A model generated the notes under the pieces. The model did not search any database. It was not told where the DNA came from and saw only the letters and a list, made by a program, of their open reading frames with translations. Of a stretch of 37,470 nucleotides of DNA, positions 10,830 to 22,578 are shown piece by piece. Numbering within the stretch: position 1 is the stretch's first letter; every line of letters starts with the position of its first letter. The DNA comes from Apostichopus parvimensis (Eukaryota > Echinodermata > Holothuroidea > Aspidochirotida > Stichopodidae). The stretch is taken from NCBI GenBank assembly GCA_000934455.1, contig KN882791.1, positions 110,622-148,091 on the forward strand, in the 5' to 3' direction. The position numbers were made by a program, and so were the translations under genes.

Positions 10830-13060
10830 ACATAAATTCTACCTTTAAAGGGGTTGGGGCGCACATGAAAAGAACTTTCCAGTAACATAGATTATATTTT
10901 TCCATTTTGACCTGATTGACTATTGCCAATCATTTTTAAAATGCCAAAATTACCTTTCTCCTCTGAGTATAATGTCGGTCCCTGTCTCTTCTTCTTTCCT
11001 TTCATCACTTTGTGAATTTCCGACTTAATTATTAACCCATCTTCATCTTTTCGATTATCTTATTTCATACCTTTGGGATACCCAAATTTGTTATTCAATG
11101 CATGAAAGAGAGAAATTGCCTTGATAAGAGAGAATTTTCAATTTCAGCGACAAGTTTTCGTACAGAGTGATATTTTCAGAGAGGGGAAGAAAAAGAACTT
11201 CACAAAAATATCTCTCAACTGGTATACTAGATTTCGAAACGAGTGTAAAGAATTGTTCAACTGTTTAGCTTGTATAATATTGATGAGCCCAAATGCACTT
11301 CCTCCGTGGACAATCGATCAGGATTTAAAGTAACAAAGGGGCACACTTAACCCCCCTCAGTGACAGCTACTAACTACTTATTTTAGTGACGGGAATCCCG
11401 ATTGTCTCCAAACATTGCAATCTTTCTTCCATTTTCCCGTACCCAGCTGGTAATATTTGGAAGAGCACAATTCAATATACGAACGTCTTACAAAAGTGAC
11501 TGATTGACATAATAAGATTGATCTCTCCTTACAGTTTAAGTTGGCGAAAATGAGGTCGAAACTATAGGAGTATATGTAATGATCTGTGAAACATTTAAAT
11601 ATAAACTGGTGGGACATGATGATTTATGATCATGTTTAATGCTGCATTTATTTTGTCGATTCTGCTCAAATCCGAATGAGTGGCATACACCGCCAATTTA
11701 AGAAAGTACCAGTTACCTGAGACTTATCAGTTACTTTAGTCCATGCTACACAATCGCATCAGAAACGTTGGCAGTTTAGGCAACAATGTTTACAAGATGA
11801 GGCAAAGTATACAATGATTGATAGACGGCTATCATACGAAAGACGCTCGGTCAAGGGGATGGACACCCTTTTCGACCTGATCAAAAGATTAAAAGTATCA
11901 TGATTACAATAAACTTGTATGTAGACGTAATTGCAGATCAAACTTTCCTTTTATATGGGGAAAGAAAATATGGCATTAAATATCATACCTTTTGCTTGTG
12001 TCTTCAGTAAAATATGTGGTCGTAAGCTATAACTGTGTTCATAAGGCTGATAAAGACAAAACCGTATTGCAACGGCAGGGAAACCTGATAATTTCTTTTC
12101 AACTCGGGAAATCAAAGTCGTTCAGCAAATCAGGACGAATATTCCATATATTATATATATTAAGAACAGTATTGGCTTCCCTAAAATATAAACCTATTTT
12201 CTTGCCTCAGAATCAGGGCAAGAGAACTGTCATCTCAACCTACGTAGGGATTGCGAATTAAATGGCACATCGGGTCCCGTATGATTCACTTCACTTAACA
12301 TAACAGTTTTTTTGCTACAAAAAAAAAATGAAATAAATAATGGAGGTCTTTTCTGAGTTTGTTCCTATCTTACAAATGTATTACGATCGGACATGTTGAA
12401 ATTGCCGGGCAAGACAGCTAATACTTGTAGCGATGCGCGTTATAATGGAGAACTTTACTGATACTAAAAGATGAAAGAAAAAGATATATACATTTTCTTA
12501 TACACTTCTTTCAACACAGCAATTCAATGTTGTTTGGAAGAAGACTGGTCAAGGTGTTGTCGGATATTAAATGAGATGCAAATGATGTATATTCAGTTTT
12601 TTCATTTGGCTGACCAACTGTGTGTAAAGTATACGTATATAGTATAAAAAGACCATCGAAATGTAAACTGTTATAATGCAACTGCGACATAATTCTACAC
12701 CAATCATCTATGAAAAGTAACGTCTGATTTCAACTGTAAAAATATACATGCCATATCCTCTTGGCGATCACTGTAACGTAATGAATAACTCATAAAGTGG
12801 TACTTAACGTATAATTGGTCAATCATCAATTTTAGTGATTTGTTTTTTTGTTTAACACGAAAACACAACTTGTAAGAAAATGTGTTCATCTAAAGTTACG
12901 GATAAAATCATTTAAAATTGTGTCCTTCATTTGAAGATCTATTAACACTTCACATGGCTCTTAAAGGGAGTCAAGACTCTATATAGTTAGTAAACAGCCC
13001 TCAATGAAGGTGTATTACGCCAGGGCGAACATTTAGAAACAAACTTGCTTTGTTATTTTC
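10830..13060. other. AT-rich stretch without recognisable genes
   Basis: Several 60-89 codon frames (11121-11333 and 11992-12261 on plus; 11378-11617, 11759-11941 and 12704-12889 on minus). None has recognisable motifs or convincing splice boundaries. Confidence 0.4.
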
Positions 13061-13064
13061 GATG

Positions 13065-13610
13065 TTGCTGATCGTGATATCAGTTTTGCTCTTGCTTTAC
13101 TTTAGCTATTGATTGATGTTGCTGTTGTTGATTTGTACATGATGTTTATTTTGTCTCTGTTGTAGTTCATGGTTATCATGATATCGTTGTTGTTGGTGTT
13201 GCTGTTTTTGATTTGTACATGATGTTTATTGTCCCTGTTGTAGTTCATGTTTATCCTGATATCGTTGTTATTGATGTTGATATCTGCTGTTTGTCGTCGC
13301 TGTTTATTTTGTCCCTGTTGTAGTTCATGGTTATCATGATATCGTTGTTGTTGGTGTTGTTATCTGCTGTTTGTCGTCGCTGTTTGTTTGTTCCTGTTGT
13401 AGTTCATGTTTATCCTGATATCGTTGTTATTGATGTTGATATCTGTTGTTTGTCGTCGCTGTTTATTTTGTCCCTGTTGTAGTTCATGGTTATCATGATA
13501 TCGTTGTTGTTGGTGTTGTTATCTGCTGTTTGTCGTCGCTGTTTGTTTGTTCCTGTTGCAGTTCATGTTTATCATGATATCATTGTTGTTGCTATCTGCT
13601 GTTTATTGTT
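13065..13610. repeat. minisatellite with alternating 79/80-bp units
   Basis: TGTAGTTCAT (TGCAGTTCAT in the last copy) begins units at 13161, 13239, 13319, 13398, 13478 and 13557. Units alternate between type A (CATGGTTATCATG, GTTGTTGGTG) and type B (CATGTTTATCCTG, GTTATTGATG). The two full A units at 13319 and 13478 look identical, and the two B units differ at about one site. A and B differ at many sites. The repeating entity is therefore a 159-bp A-B dimer. Diverged TG-rich sequence continues on both sides. The open frames crossing it (13486-13704 plus, 13592-13795 minus) are by-products. Confidence 0.9.
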
Positions 13611-13799
13611 GTTGTTTTGTTTTGGTCGTATACAGATGATGCAGTCACTTTTGATGATGATATCGTTCTTGTGGTTGATGTTGTTTTCCTATAAAGGTTT
13701 CTGATATAGTAGATTATGAAGATGCCGATATTCATACTCATATTGTTGATCATGTTGATGATGACATCACTGTTGTTGTTGATAAGTTTACACAAGTAC

Positions 13800-15330
13800 C
13801 AAAAGAGCTAACTCAACAAGCTAACAACCGATAAAGAATAGCTTACCACGATTATGACGTGTTGCCTTCCTGCATGTCACAGTTGCTTATTTTCATCTAA
13901 ATAGCAAGCTTTTAAACAGTAAAACGATAGTAGATTTGTCTTAACTGTTTTCAGCTTATGTTTGAAAGATGGCTTTGCTTGCAGCTGCTGCTGGGATAAT
14001 AATCAACAAGTGATATTACGCAGCCTACACAAAGACGGCAGACAAATAAACATGGACTGGAGGGAAGACATTATGACAGACCTGAGATAACATCTTAGGA
14101 CAATTGTAACAGTTGGAGGATTGGACTGAAGTAAACAATGGCTACTTCCGTTTGCATCGTAACTTCTTTGGTCATGAAATATACTCTTATACATAATTTA
14201 CATTTTTTTCGTAACGCAAGCTAAAAAACACTAATGTATAGTTTTAATTTGCTGAATTATAGTCACTATAGACCCTGTTTCAAATTTTGTAAGCGTCTCT
14301 CACTTTTTCATGTATCACAAAACACTCAGAGTTGACCTACCACACTGTTATAATAGTTGTACCGAGCCTAGCCTACTTCGCTAATAAGAAGCCCGGTGTG
14401 AAGCGGTTATTAACGTGTAATAGTATACGTAATTGATAGCTAATTGCACATGTTTGAACAAAAGAAAAAAAATTAAAACCGCCTCTTAAGAACTATGAGT
14501 ACTATGAAACAGTATAGCCAAGTCCAGATTCTAAGTTTAATTGTTTCAACAAGATGTTCTGGTTAATAAACAGTTTGTCTATCTTTACTAATTGAACATG
14601 ACCTTTTTATTTGGTGTTAATGGTCATATAGTTTCTTTCTAATCTGTATTTCTTTAATTATTTAGATGAAACAATACAGCCGCCCATTTACTGTGAAAGG
14701 TGTCCCTTTATGTACTTTGACTCAACTTTAATTGCTTTTTCGCGGGTCATTTATACTACATTAATACTCATTAAAAATTGCAATATCCCAGGGGATATAA
14801 ACAATTGATATCTGATCAAAACGGCTACATTTGCAAGTCTAGAGAACATAATCATGGAACGGTAGTACGTCCACTAACATCGAAAATTGGACCGTTGTTG
14901 ACTCCTGTTGTCATAAATATTAGTTTTTAACATAAGGTCAATTACTGGCAGATATTGGTACCGAGGTGTCAGGTTATGAATAATGGAAAGTAATATAGTT
15001 TTTAACTGCTGAACAACAGTTGTGCTAATGAGCCGCGAATATCTGCTGTAATTACGTTACTAATTAAAGCGGAATATACTTATAACAATAGATGCATATC
15101 TACGACATTCTTTCAACACAATCATACTCATACAGATATCATTCTACTTTCCAAACAAACACTTTTATCAGTACTGTGACGTGTACGGAATGAAGGATGA
15201 GTAGCCTGTACAGCTTCACGTGGACTTGTGCATGGTATACAGAAAGATACCTTGCGAAAGTGTGTTTAGTTGCATAATGCAAGGAGGTGTTCTATGTGGT
15301 CTCATACAAACTGACGATCCTGGTGCAAGC
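13800..15330. other. AT-rich stretch without recognisable genes
   Basis: No supported gene, RNA or repeat. A 63-codon minus-strand frame at 14003-14194 has no context. Confidence 0.45.
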
Positions 15331-15339
15331 AATGCAAAC

Positions 15340-15364
15340 GGGTGGGGTGGGGGTGGGTAGTGGG
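15340..15364 (+). other. G-quadruplex-like motif
   Basis: Runs of 3, 4, 5 and 3 G separated by single T (15340-15357), then another GGG, fit a tight four-stranded G-quadruplex pattern. Confidence 0.6.
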
Positions 15365-15548
15365 AGGTGAGGGAATTATATGATATTGGGAAGCTTCAAA
15401 TCAAAACGGCACACTGGTCCGTGTATTTAATGGCTTGCAATGATTTCCCACCGTAGGTTCGTAAGCTGAATTTCGCTAGCGTACATTTGTAACCATACAT
15501 CATTTACTTAGAGTTTTAAATTATAGTTTATATAAGCTTATTTAACGG

Positions 15549-16373
15549 NNNNNNNNNNNNNNNNNNNNNNNNNNNNNNNNNNNNNNNNNNNNNNNNNNNN
15601 NNNNNNNNNNNNNNNNNNNNNNNNNNNNNNNNNNNNNNNNNNNNNNNNNNNNNNNNNNNNNNNNNNNNNNNNNNNNNNNNNNNNNNNNNNNNNNNNNNNN
15701 NNNNNNNNNNNNNNNNNNNNNNNNNNNNNNNNNNNNNNNNNNNNNNNNNNNNNNNNNNNNNNNNNNNNNNNNNNNNNNNNNNNNNNNNNNNNNNNNNNNN
15801 NNNNNNNNNNNNNNNNNNNNNNNNNNNNNNNNNNNNNNNNNNNNNNNNNNNNNNNNNNNNNNNNNNNNNNNNNNNNNNNNNNNNNNNNNNNNNNNNNNNN
15901 NNNNNNNNNNNNNNNNNNNNNNNNNNNNNNNNNNNNNNNNNNNNNNNNNNNNNNNNNNNNNNNNNNNNNNNNNNNNNNNNNNNNNNNNNNNNNNNNNNNN
16001 NNNNNNNNNNNNNNNNNNNNNNNNNNNNNNNNNNNNNNNNNNNNNNNNNNNNNNNNNNNNNNNNNNNNNNNNNNNNNNNNNNNNNNNNNNNNNNNNNNNN
16101 NNNNNNNNNNNNNNNNNNNNNNNNNNNNNNNNNNNNNNNNNNNNNNNNNNNNNNNNNNNNNNNNNNNNNNNNNNNNNNNNNNNNNNNNNNNNNNNNNNNN
16201 NNNNNNNNNNNNNNNNNNNNNNNNNNNNNNNNNNNNNNNNNNNNNNNNNNNNNNNNNNNNNNNNNNNNNNNNNNNNNNNNNNNNNNNNNNNNNNNNNNNN
16301 NNNNNNNNNNNNNNNNNNNNNNNNNNNNNNNNNNNNNNNNNNNNNNNNNNNNNNNNNNNNNNNNNNNNNNNNN
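15549..16373. other. assembly gap of 825 N
   Basis: Continuous N. Any open frame across it is an artefact. Confidence 1.
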
Positions 16374-17354
16374 ATATTTCAACCGACTGGTATCAAAGAC
16401 CATTCATAGCAATATTTTGAAAATGTTTTAAATTTTGACCGAATGATGCCTCTTGAAAAGGTATGAGTACCCAGTGACAATTGACATGTAAAATTTACGC
16501 CTTTTATAGATGATAAAATAATGAGCAATTTAGGGACTTAAGTAAATTTTGTCATTGACGTCACCATGAATTAAGAGAATTGAGAATCTTTTACAAAAAA
16601 AAGTGGGGGAGAGTACCTCATGAAAAATTTGCCATGATCAACTGAGGAAGTCCAATATCGCCAGAATCTCAGTTTGAAAGTTAACGCCTCTTGACCCTCG
16701 CTTGTTTTTGCTTATACTTTAAATATTCTATTTATTCGTCAGTGATAAGAGGAAGATAAAAAAAATCAAATAGGTTTTTCTTTCCAAAGAGAAAAGAAGT
16801 AAAAGGTAAAGAGAAGAAAAAAACATATGTAGCAGATAATCCCTCTAGAAAAGTACATCTCAAGAAGATAACAGATGCTGAACCCACAACATGAGGCCAG
16901 ATAACATATATGGTCTGATCAAAATTGCCAGAGGCTTATTTTTTGATATCACCTTTAAATCATTCATAGACATTTAAGGGATCGAAAGGATTATGCATTT
17001 ACTATAAAACTGATTAAAATATTCGATAAGTTGAAGTTCAAAGACTCTTTATTTTTTTTTTATCTACACTATATGCCGGACAGTCACAGGCAAGTTGGGG
17101 GTAGAATATGAAGGAATCACGTCACCAATGTTTTTCCAGTCACGCACCAAGTTGTCCGTCTAGTCAGCCCTACGGCATATTAGTAAGGATGTCGTTATGG
17201 GTTTCGTCTTTGAATTAACCTTGACGTATTATACGATTACTGGAAAAGAAACCTTACAACTGTCAGTGTTAAAGTGAGAATGGAAAGCTTCTCAACCACG
17301 GTTATGGTTTTTGCATTATTAAACCGAATTTATACAATCAGCTAGATCACGTGC
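16374..17354. other. AT-rich stretch without recognisable genes
   Basis: Nothing supported. Contains one exact TGACGTCA at 16556-16563 and A-rich sequence near 16760-16830. Confidence 0.45.
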
Positions 17355-17361
17355 CATATAT

Positions 17362-17715
17362 AAGGTGGTGGCACGAGCCTAGGCATTCTTAGGGGTGGGG
17401 GTGCAACTAGGTGGAAAGGAATTGGGAGGGGGGATATAACACTGATATGGGGGAGGGTCTAAGGGTAGGGAGTGCCCCCTCCCCCTTAGGGAATATTTCT
17501 AGTAAGTAAAATGACATAGACGCAAGTGGTGCTATCATTTTACTTTTTTTTAATTACTGCATTGCATTGGAATTTGTTTTTAATAAAAAAGGATGAGCCA
17601 AGTTCTATGTATTTTGGATAAGTACCAGATCCGGTTGGGTGGGGCATATGGGAAGGGGGCCAAGGGGAAATATAGGGGGCAGATTATCCCCCATGCCCCC
17701 ATAGCGCCGCTCCTG
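17362..17715. mobile_element. degenerate small hAT-like element
   Basis: A G/C-run-rich block of about 354 bp lies between matching CATATAT words (17355-17361 and 17716-17722), a possible target-site duplication. The right end, read inward, is CAGGAGCGGCGCTATGGGGG, close to termini common in hAT-type elements. The left end (AGGTGGTGGCACGAG) matches it only loosely. There is no coding capacity, so it would be non-autonomous and decayed. The limits are tentative. Confidence 0.4.
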
Positions 17716-17722
17716 CATATAT

Positions 17723-18727
17723 TTACATTCCTGTGAAATATTTATTCTCTAATTGTTATTATGATCCGATTCTTATTTTCAGAGACTGCTTCAGGATTTA
17801 AAAAAAAAACGGAGGAGGTGTGGCCCTGTCCTTGTTAATTCTCAGAAAGGGGTGGCAGATTTACTCTATAAAGGTTTAACTAACTCTATATATATATTTT
17901 TTTGTGAGCGGCTGAAGGAGGAACACCCCTGCCTCCTGGATTCTCGTCTGATTGTCTATTCGTAAACATATTTACGTATAGTTACACGCGTATAGCATAC
18001 CGTAACATGTTAATTCCATTTCGGGTGGAAGAACCACCACGGTAAATTTATATCTGGTGTATATAAACAGAGAACATTCTTCAAGCAAAAGAAATGACAT
18101 ACAGGTGACATTTGCTAACCATGAAATGACATTTAAAGGATATTTAAAAAGATTGGCGTTCACTTAAAGCCTTACGAAACATGATGCCAAAGTATATCAA
18201 AGGATTGCGAACAATCAGTCCCCAACCGCGAAGTAAAACCATTTAACTAACAGTGTTTTATTATGCGTTTTGTCTTTGCTTTTCTTTTTTCTTTTTCTTT
18301 TTTTTTGGTTTAAGAAAATCAGATCGATAATTTAATATAGATTTTAAGTGCGTGGTACCTTGGTCGTGACATTTGCAACGTTTTGGTATGCAGGCCTCTG
18401 TCTGGTCTGGTAAAACTAAATAAATAAAACAATCGCAAATCAATCAATTAAGCAATCATGAGTATTTTGTTGCTTTATTGGAAACGATATTCGGGAAGTT
18501 ATAAAAACGAATATAGAATGTGGTCAGATTTAACTGCTATAAGAACTGTTTCTACTCATCATAATGGTAGCCTATACTGGTACTTTATACTGGTAGTGAA
18601 GCTTGTAATGGTTTCACTATATGTATATTGTTAAGGTAGTGAAAAGTATAGCGAAGTCTAATCCTCAAATAACACATAGCATACAGGGCAGGGGGTAACA
18701 AAGCAGAAACACATAAAACTAAATATA
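17723..18727. other. AT-rich stretch without recognisable genes
   Basis: Contains a T-rich CT tract at about 18279-18308 and nothing else that can be supported. Confidence 0.4.
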
Positions 18728-18735
18728 ATAACATC
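18728..18735. repeat. left target-site duplication
   Basis: ATAACATC directly before the left terminus of the 399-bp element. It matches ATAACATG at 19135-19142 in seven of eight bases. Confidence 0.7.
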
Positions 18736-19134
18736 CAGTGGCGGAGCGTCCATACAGTCAGGGGGCGGATGCCCCCCCCCCCCCCCCCCGACGGACTCAA
18801 ATGGACTGCTGGCGCCCTTTTCAGCTTGTTACTACTTTTTACTTATTCGCGATTATTGACTTTTTATTGCGCACTCATCTACCTATTGACATTTGTCATA
18901 TTCTGTTGGTGTAATTTTCTGACAAAATGGCGACGACACCTATTTATTCTTCGTTTATCTGCAAATTAACAATGCCCGGAAAGGGTCATTTCCTGCGATC
19001 TAGGGAGTATCTTTACTCAAAAATTTTCTGTACGATCCGCGCCAACCTGTGGTGGCGCTCCGCTTAGATAGTGTCGAAAGCGCCCCTACAGACCATTCTT
19101 TCCCCCCTGACCAATACCCCTAGCTCCGCCACTG
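18736..19134. mobile_element. non-autonomous hAT-like transposon (MITE)
   Basis: A 399-bp element bounded by CAGTGGCGGAGC at 18736 and its exact reverse complement GCTCCGCCACTG ending at 19134. Similarity of the ends continues imperfectly to about 30 bases, both reaching GTCAGGGGG on the inward strand. It is flanked by an 8-bp duplication. Eight-base duplications and CAGTGGCG-type termini are characteristic of the hAT superfamily (established knowledge). An 18-base poly-C run lies at 18772-18789. Internal sequence has no transposase; the 66-71 codon frames inside are chance. It presumably moved by a transposase encoded elsewhere. Confidence 0.8.
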
Positions 19135-19142
19135 ATAACATG
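19135..19142. repeat. right target-site duplication
   Basis: ATAACATG immediately after the right terminus; its partner is at 18728-18735. Confidence 0.7.
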
Positions 19143-19663
19143 TTTGTGTTTGACCAAAGAGCCAACCCTTCCTTCAGCTTACTTACTAAAACAGTTCTCC
19201 TTGCAATTGCCAAGCTTCAAGCAGTCTTGTCTATTATTATGCTTTACAATCTTTACAAGAAAAAAAACCATTTCTAATCCACGCGTAACGATTGGCAACA
19301 CGCGGCCTCACTTTCGTCGGAGTTCCCTCTAGAGAAAATGGACTTGCGAGTCGTATTCAATTGCTTTGTGTGTTGACTGTTGTCATTTGGTACGTGGACA
19401 TTATTTTAGTAGTTGTTTAGATGACACACGATACTTTACTTGTAGATATGCTATTATTTCACGAATGACCGAACGAATAAATTCCACCCGGCTAATTGTG
19501 GCTAAAGGTGTTACATATTGTTTGCTAAAAAGCAAAAATGACCGGGAGTATATTAGTATCAGTTATTGATACGTCAAGAACAACTATATTATTTGAACTA
19601 TGATGAATTGACCATTCCAAATAAGAGACTAATGAAGAAAATAAACGAGGCTGTGTGTGTGAT

Positions 19664-19686
19664 GGGGGGGGGGGGGGGGGGGGGGG
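19664..19686. repeat. poly-G tract, 23 bases
   Basis: Longest G run of the window, preceded by a short (GT)n and GAT. Confidence 0.95.
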
Positions 19687-19709
19687 AATTAGTAATGACA
19701 AATTGACCG

Positions 19710-20095
19710 CAGCAACCTGGTGTTGTGTTAAATATTAGTATTTTGTTAAATGTTTTGGTAATTATTGTTCTTGGTGGTTGGTGCTGTGTAAAAGGTTGAT
19801 ATTTTTATCGTACAAAGGGATATGAATTGTGTAAACAGTTCATATGGGAAGGTTGGTACTGCGTGTTATGGTGTGTTATGCGTGTTATGGGTGTCACTTA
19901 TGATGCCAGGTGTTGTGTGTTTGGTCGCTCAGTAGTGTTACTAAGGTTGGTATTGTTTAAATGTTTGTGATCATAATGTAACTGGTTGGTGTTGTGTAAA
20001 TGCTTGACATGGTGCTACATATTTAGATGGTATTTTTTACATGATGTTGTATCGTGTAATGGTTGATTTTGTGTAAAAGGTTGATGAAGTACGTG
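19710..20095. repeat. degenerate TG-rich tandem repeat
   Basis: Variants of GGTTGGTGTTGTGTAAATG recur near 19719, 19776, 19851, 19905, 19944, 19984, 20043 and 20061. Spacing is irregular and divergence high, as in an old minisatellite. Confidence 0.55.
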
Positions 20096-20272
20096 GGGTA
20101 TTTATAATTCGTATTTTTAATCCGTTTAATCCTTGATTGTTGTTTAGATGAAGAAACCAGCCGGTACGGAAATTACATAATCATGTTATATGCATATACC
20201 ATTTAAAATGTACCCAGAACATTTTCTCAAATAGTGAGGATTTCACCTTTATATTAACAACATTGACTCACC

Positions 20273-20500
20273 CCTTCCCACCTCTGATCATCATCCTGTT
20301 GTTTTACATCCCTAGTTTGACTCTGGTTTCCAAGGCAACAAATTTCTCAACCGAGAACATCTGTTCTGACACTGATAGAACAAATTTTAAGTCATCGGTG
20401 TCTCTTTGCTTTTTTTTGGATGATGTTGTGTTGCCTTGTTGGTGAGAGGCCCTCCAAACAAGTCTCAAACAAAACTTCTTCAATTAGTAATGAAATACGA
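20273..20500 (-). CDS. weak coding-like segment, open on both strands
   Basis: The minus strand is open for about 59 codons (20311-20490) with a protein-like stretch FVLSVSEQMFSVEKFVALET, ending in TAA. The plus strand is open over nearly the same bases and has a good acceptor (TTTTACATCCCTAG, about 20313) and a GTGAGA donor at about 20443. Both cannot readily be right. Neither product is recognised and no neighbour exon supports either strand. Confidence 0.12.
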
Positions 20501-21260
20501 TGGGCCACCAAACAAAGATATTCACACCTACATTGTCATATAGTCTTTATTAATATTTGATATTATTTTTGATATTTTACATTTTCATTTCGTTATGCAT
20601 GCGTAATTTCGGTACCTTTCCATCGATTTATTTTTTTTCTTTCCTTCTTATATTTGCCCTCCACCTCGTCATCCTAGAGGCTGACCTGGATCAACCAGGG
20701 AACGAACATAAAAAAAATATAAATCGAAACATCTGAAATGACATTTAATGGGAACATTTTGAGGTACCTTTTAATGTCTCATAAAGATCACTGCAGCGTC
20801 AGAACTAATTACTTTTACGTAATGTATCGGGAGTCCAGGGAAATATGGAGAAGGTTATTTATGACACCTTTTCTAAAATGCTCAGGGAAATCGTAGCTAA
20901 CCAACCGGATGAGGATTTTTTATTTTTATTTTACTTACTTGGACCGCATGCCCGTTATAGGGAAGTGCATTATGCAGATAAGAGCATATTTTGATGCGAA
21001 AGTTCAAAACTCACATCTTAGTTGGTCAACGACAGAAAACGATCATTGTAGATAGAATGATGAGTGTTATTTTCAAATATCTTCAAAATTCACTTTTGAA
21101 AGCCAGTGTAATAGCTCTGAAATAAAACCCTTTGAATGACCCGTGTTGCAATTTTGTGGGATTTCCTATTCATGTATGGTTTTATGTGCGTCGTTGCCTT
21201 GATTGATTTTTATAAATTTATAATCTTCTTAGCAAATAATAAGGCAAGCAACCATCTGAT
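20500..21260. other. AT-rich stretch without recognisable genes
   Basis: No supported feature. Confidence 0.45.
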
Positions 21261-21268
21261 TGTCATCT

Positions 21269-21298
21269 CCCCCTCCCCCTCCCCCTCCCCCCCCCCCC
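21269..21298. repeat. (CCCCCT)n merging into poly-C
   Basis: CCCCCT units followed by a run of 12 C, then ACCAACG. Confidence 0.9.
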
Positions 21299-21563
21299 AC
21301 CAACGATGTAAACGAGAAGACAGATCCATGCGTTGACGCGTAAATATGCAATACCTTAGTCAATACATCGAATCAAAACAATCATATGTCATGGTCAAGG
21401 TTACGTCCAAATCTGCTAGAACGTCAGAGAATGGTCATTCATATCCAGCTTCCTCAAATAATTACATAATACATTGTTAATGATTTTTCATTCAATGGTC
21501 ACTGTTAGTTCACCGTAATTCTCTTCGATCTCTGGCCATAATTTGGAGGAGAAAATCTTCCAG

Positions 21564-21605
21564 AATATTAACGTTAAAATCGATAGGTTTCAGCAAAGGT
21601 TCCAG
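21564..21605 (+). CDS. very weak candidate exon upstream of the exon chain
   Basis: Forty-two bases after an acceptor-like ATCTTCCAG are open as NINVKIDRFQQRFQ and end CAG|GTTAAA. The phase (0-0) would fit the chain starting at 22513, 0.9 kb downstream. The donor is poor, so this is listed only as a possible first member of that chain. Confidence 0.1.
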
Positions 21606-22197
21606 GTTAAAATGTTAGAAAAGTTTGGAAACCGTTGTATAATCATCATTTTACGCTATTTCAATCACTATTCTACTATTTCATTTTTTTTTTTTTTTTT
21701 TGCGGTTGAGCACTTGCATGTGAAATCGCTGTTTTTCACATTGAAAATAACAAGATTTTCTTGCTTCGTGAAATCGTGTAGACGGATGTGACTGCCGCCT
21801 GGAGCACTTGGGAAATGTAATCCAAGTATCTCTGGATTTCACCGTCATGTTAATCCCACTAGGTTATGTGAATCATCGTTAAGCTAGAATCATTAATGGT
21901 CTCAAGATACCAAAGTTTTCAATATTAGATCCCAAAATATATGTTGAAACCATTTGTATGTGGGGAAGAAGAAAACCACGGAGAAACACTGTCCTAGTGT
22001 TTACTTCTACCAACAATAACCTATAACATACAAAATATGGTCCCGTTACTTCTACTCCTCAACCCCTCACCCCCACCTCACCCCTCCACCCCTCCCACGC
22101 TCACATTGTCCCCACGTTCATTGTGCAGTGAAGAAATAATCCAAAGCGTGGTAAATAATGGACACAAAATTATACGTATGTGGATCACTTCATACCT

Positions 22198-22215
22198 CCC
22201 CCCCCCCCCCCCCCC
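22198..22215. repeat. poly-C tract, 18 bases
   Basis: Uninterrupted C run preceded by CATACCT. A C-rich, CACCCC-type stretch also lies at about 22060-22095. Confidence 0.95.
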
Positions 22216-22512
22216 TAAGCTTAAAGTTCAATCTGGAACCAAAGTTATCAGTATGTGATCCACTTTCAAGTTTGCAAGACCTAATTCAATTAAGGATATG
22301 TTTGTCATCGAATGAACCTTATTAATACTCATTTGTTTAGAAAACGCCATGACAGTAATAACTGCATGGTATGTATTACATAGGAATATGCTATTATAAG
22401 GCCTAAATGTGGGTCTGGGGGATGAAAACGAAAGATAGGTCAAGATAATTGAGTATCAATCTACAGATTCCTCTTGTTAAATATATATTTAATAGGTTAC
22501 AATCGATTACAG

Positions 22513-22578
22513 GCAGTCGCGACATATATCATCGACAGCAAAGCCAGGCAGACCGTGCATGTTTATGACGTCATACAG
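22513..22578 (+). CDS. candidate internal exon 1 of an unidentified gene
   Basis: Sixty-six bases lie between a TTACAG acceptor (weak pyrimidine tract) and a consensus donor CAG|GTAAGA. They are open in phase 0-0 for 22 codons, including the stretch TYIIDSKARQTVHVYDVIQ. GC content is close to 50%, well above the flanks. The next compatible segment begins 981 bases downstream. A second frame is also open, so the frame choice rests on fit with the later segments. A perfect TGACGTCA lies at 22566-22573 within it. The product is not recognised. Confidence 0.3.

Noticed and set aside
13486..13795. Hydrophobic small proteins on plus and minus strands
   Set aside because: Both lie in or beside the TG-rich 79/80-bp tandem array and are explained by its composition.
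15528..16403. 291-codon open frame
   Set aside because: It is almost entirely N; the frame is an artefact of the assembly gap.
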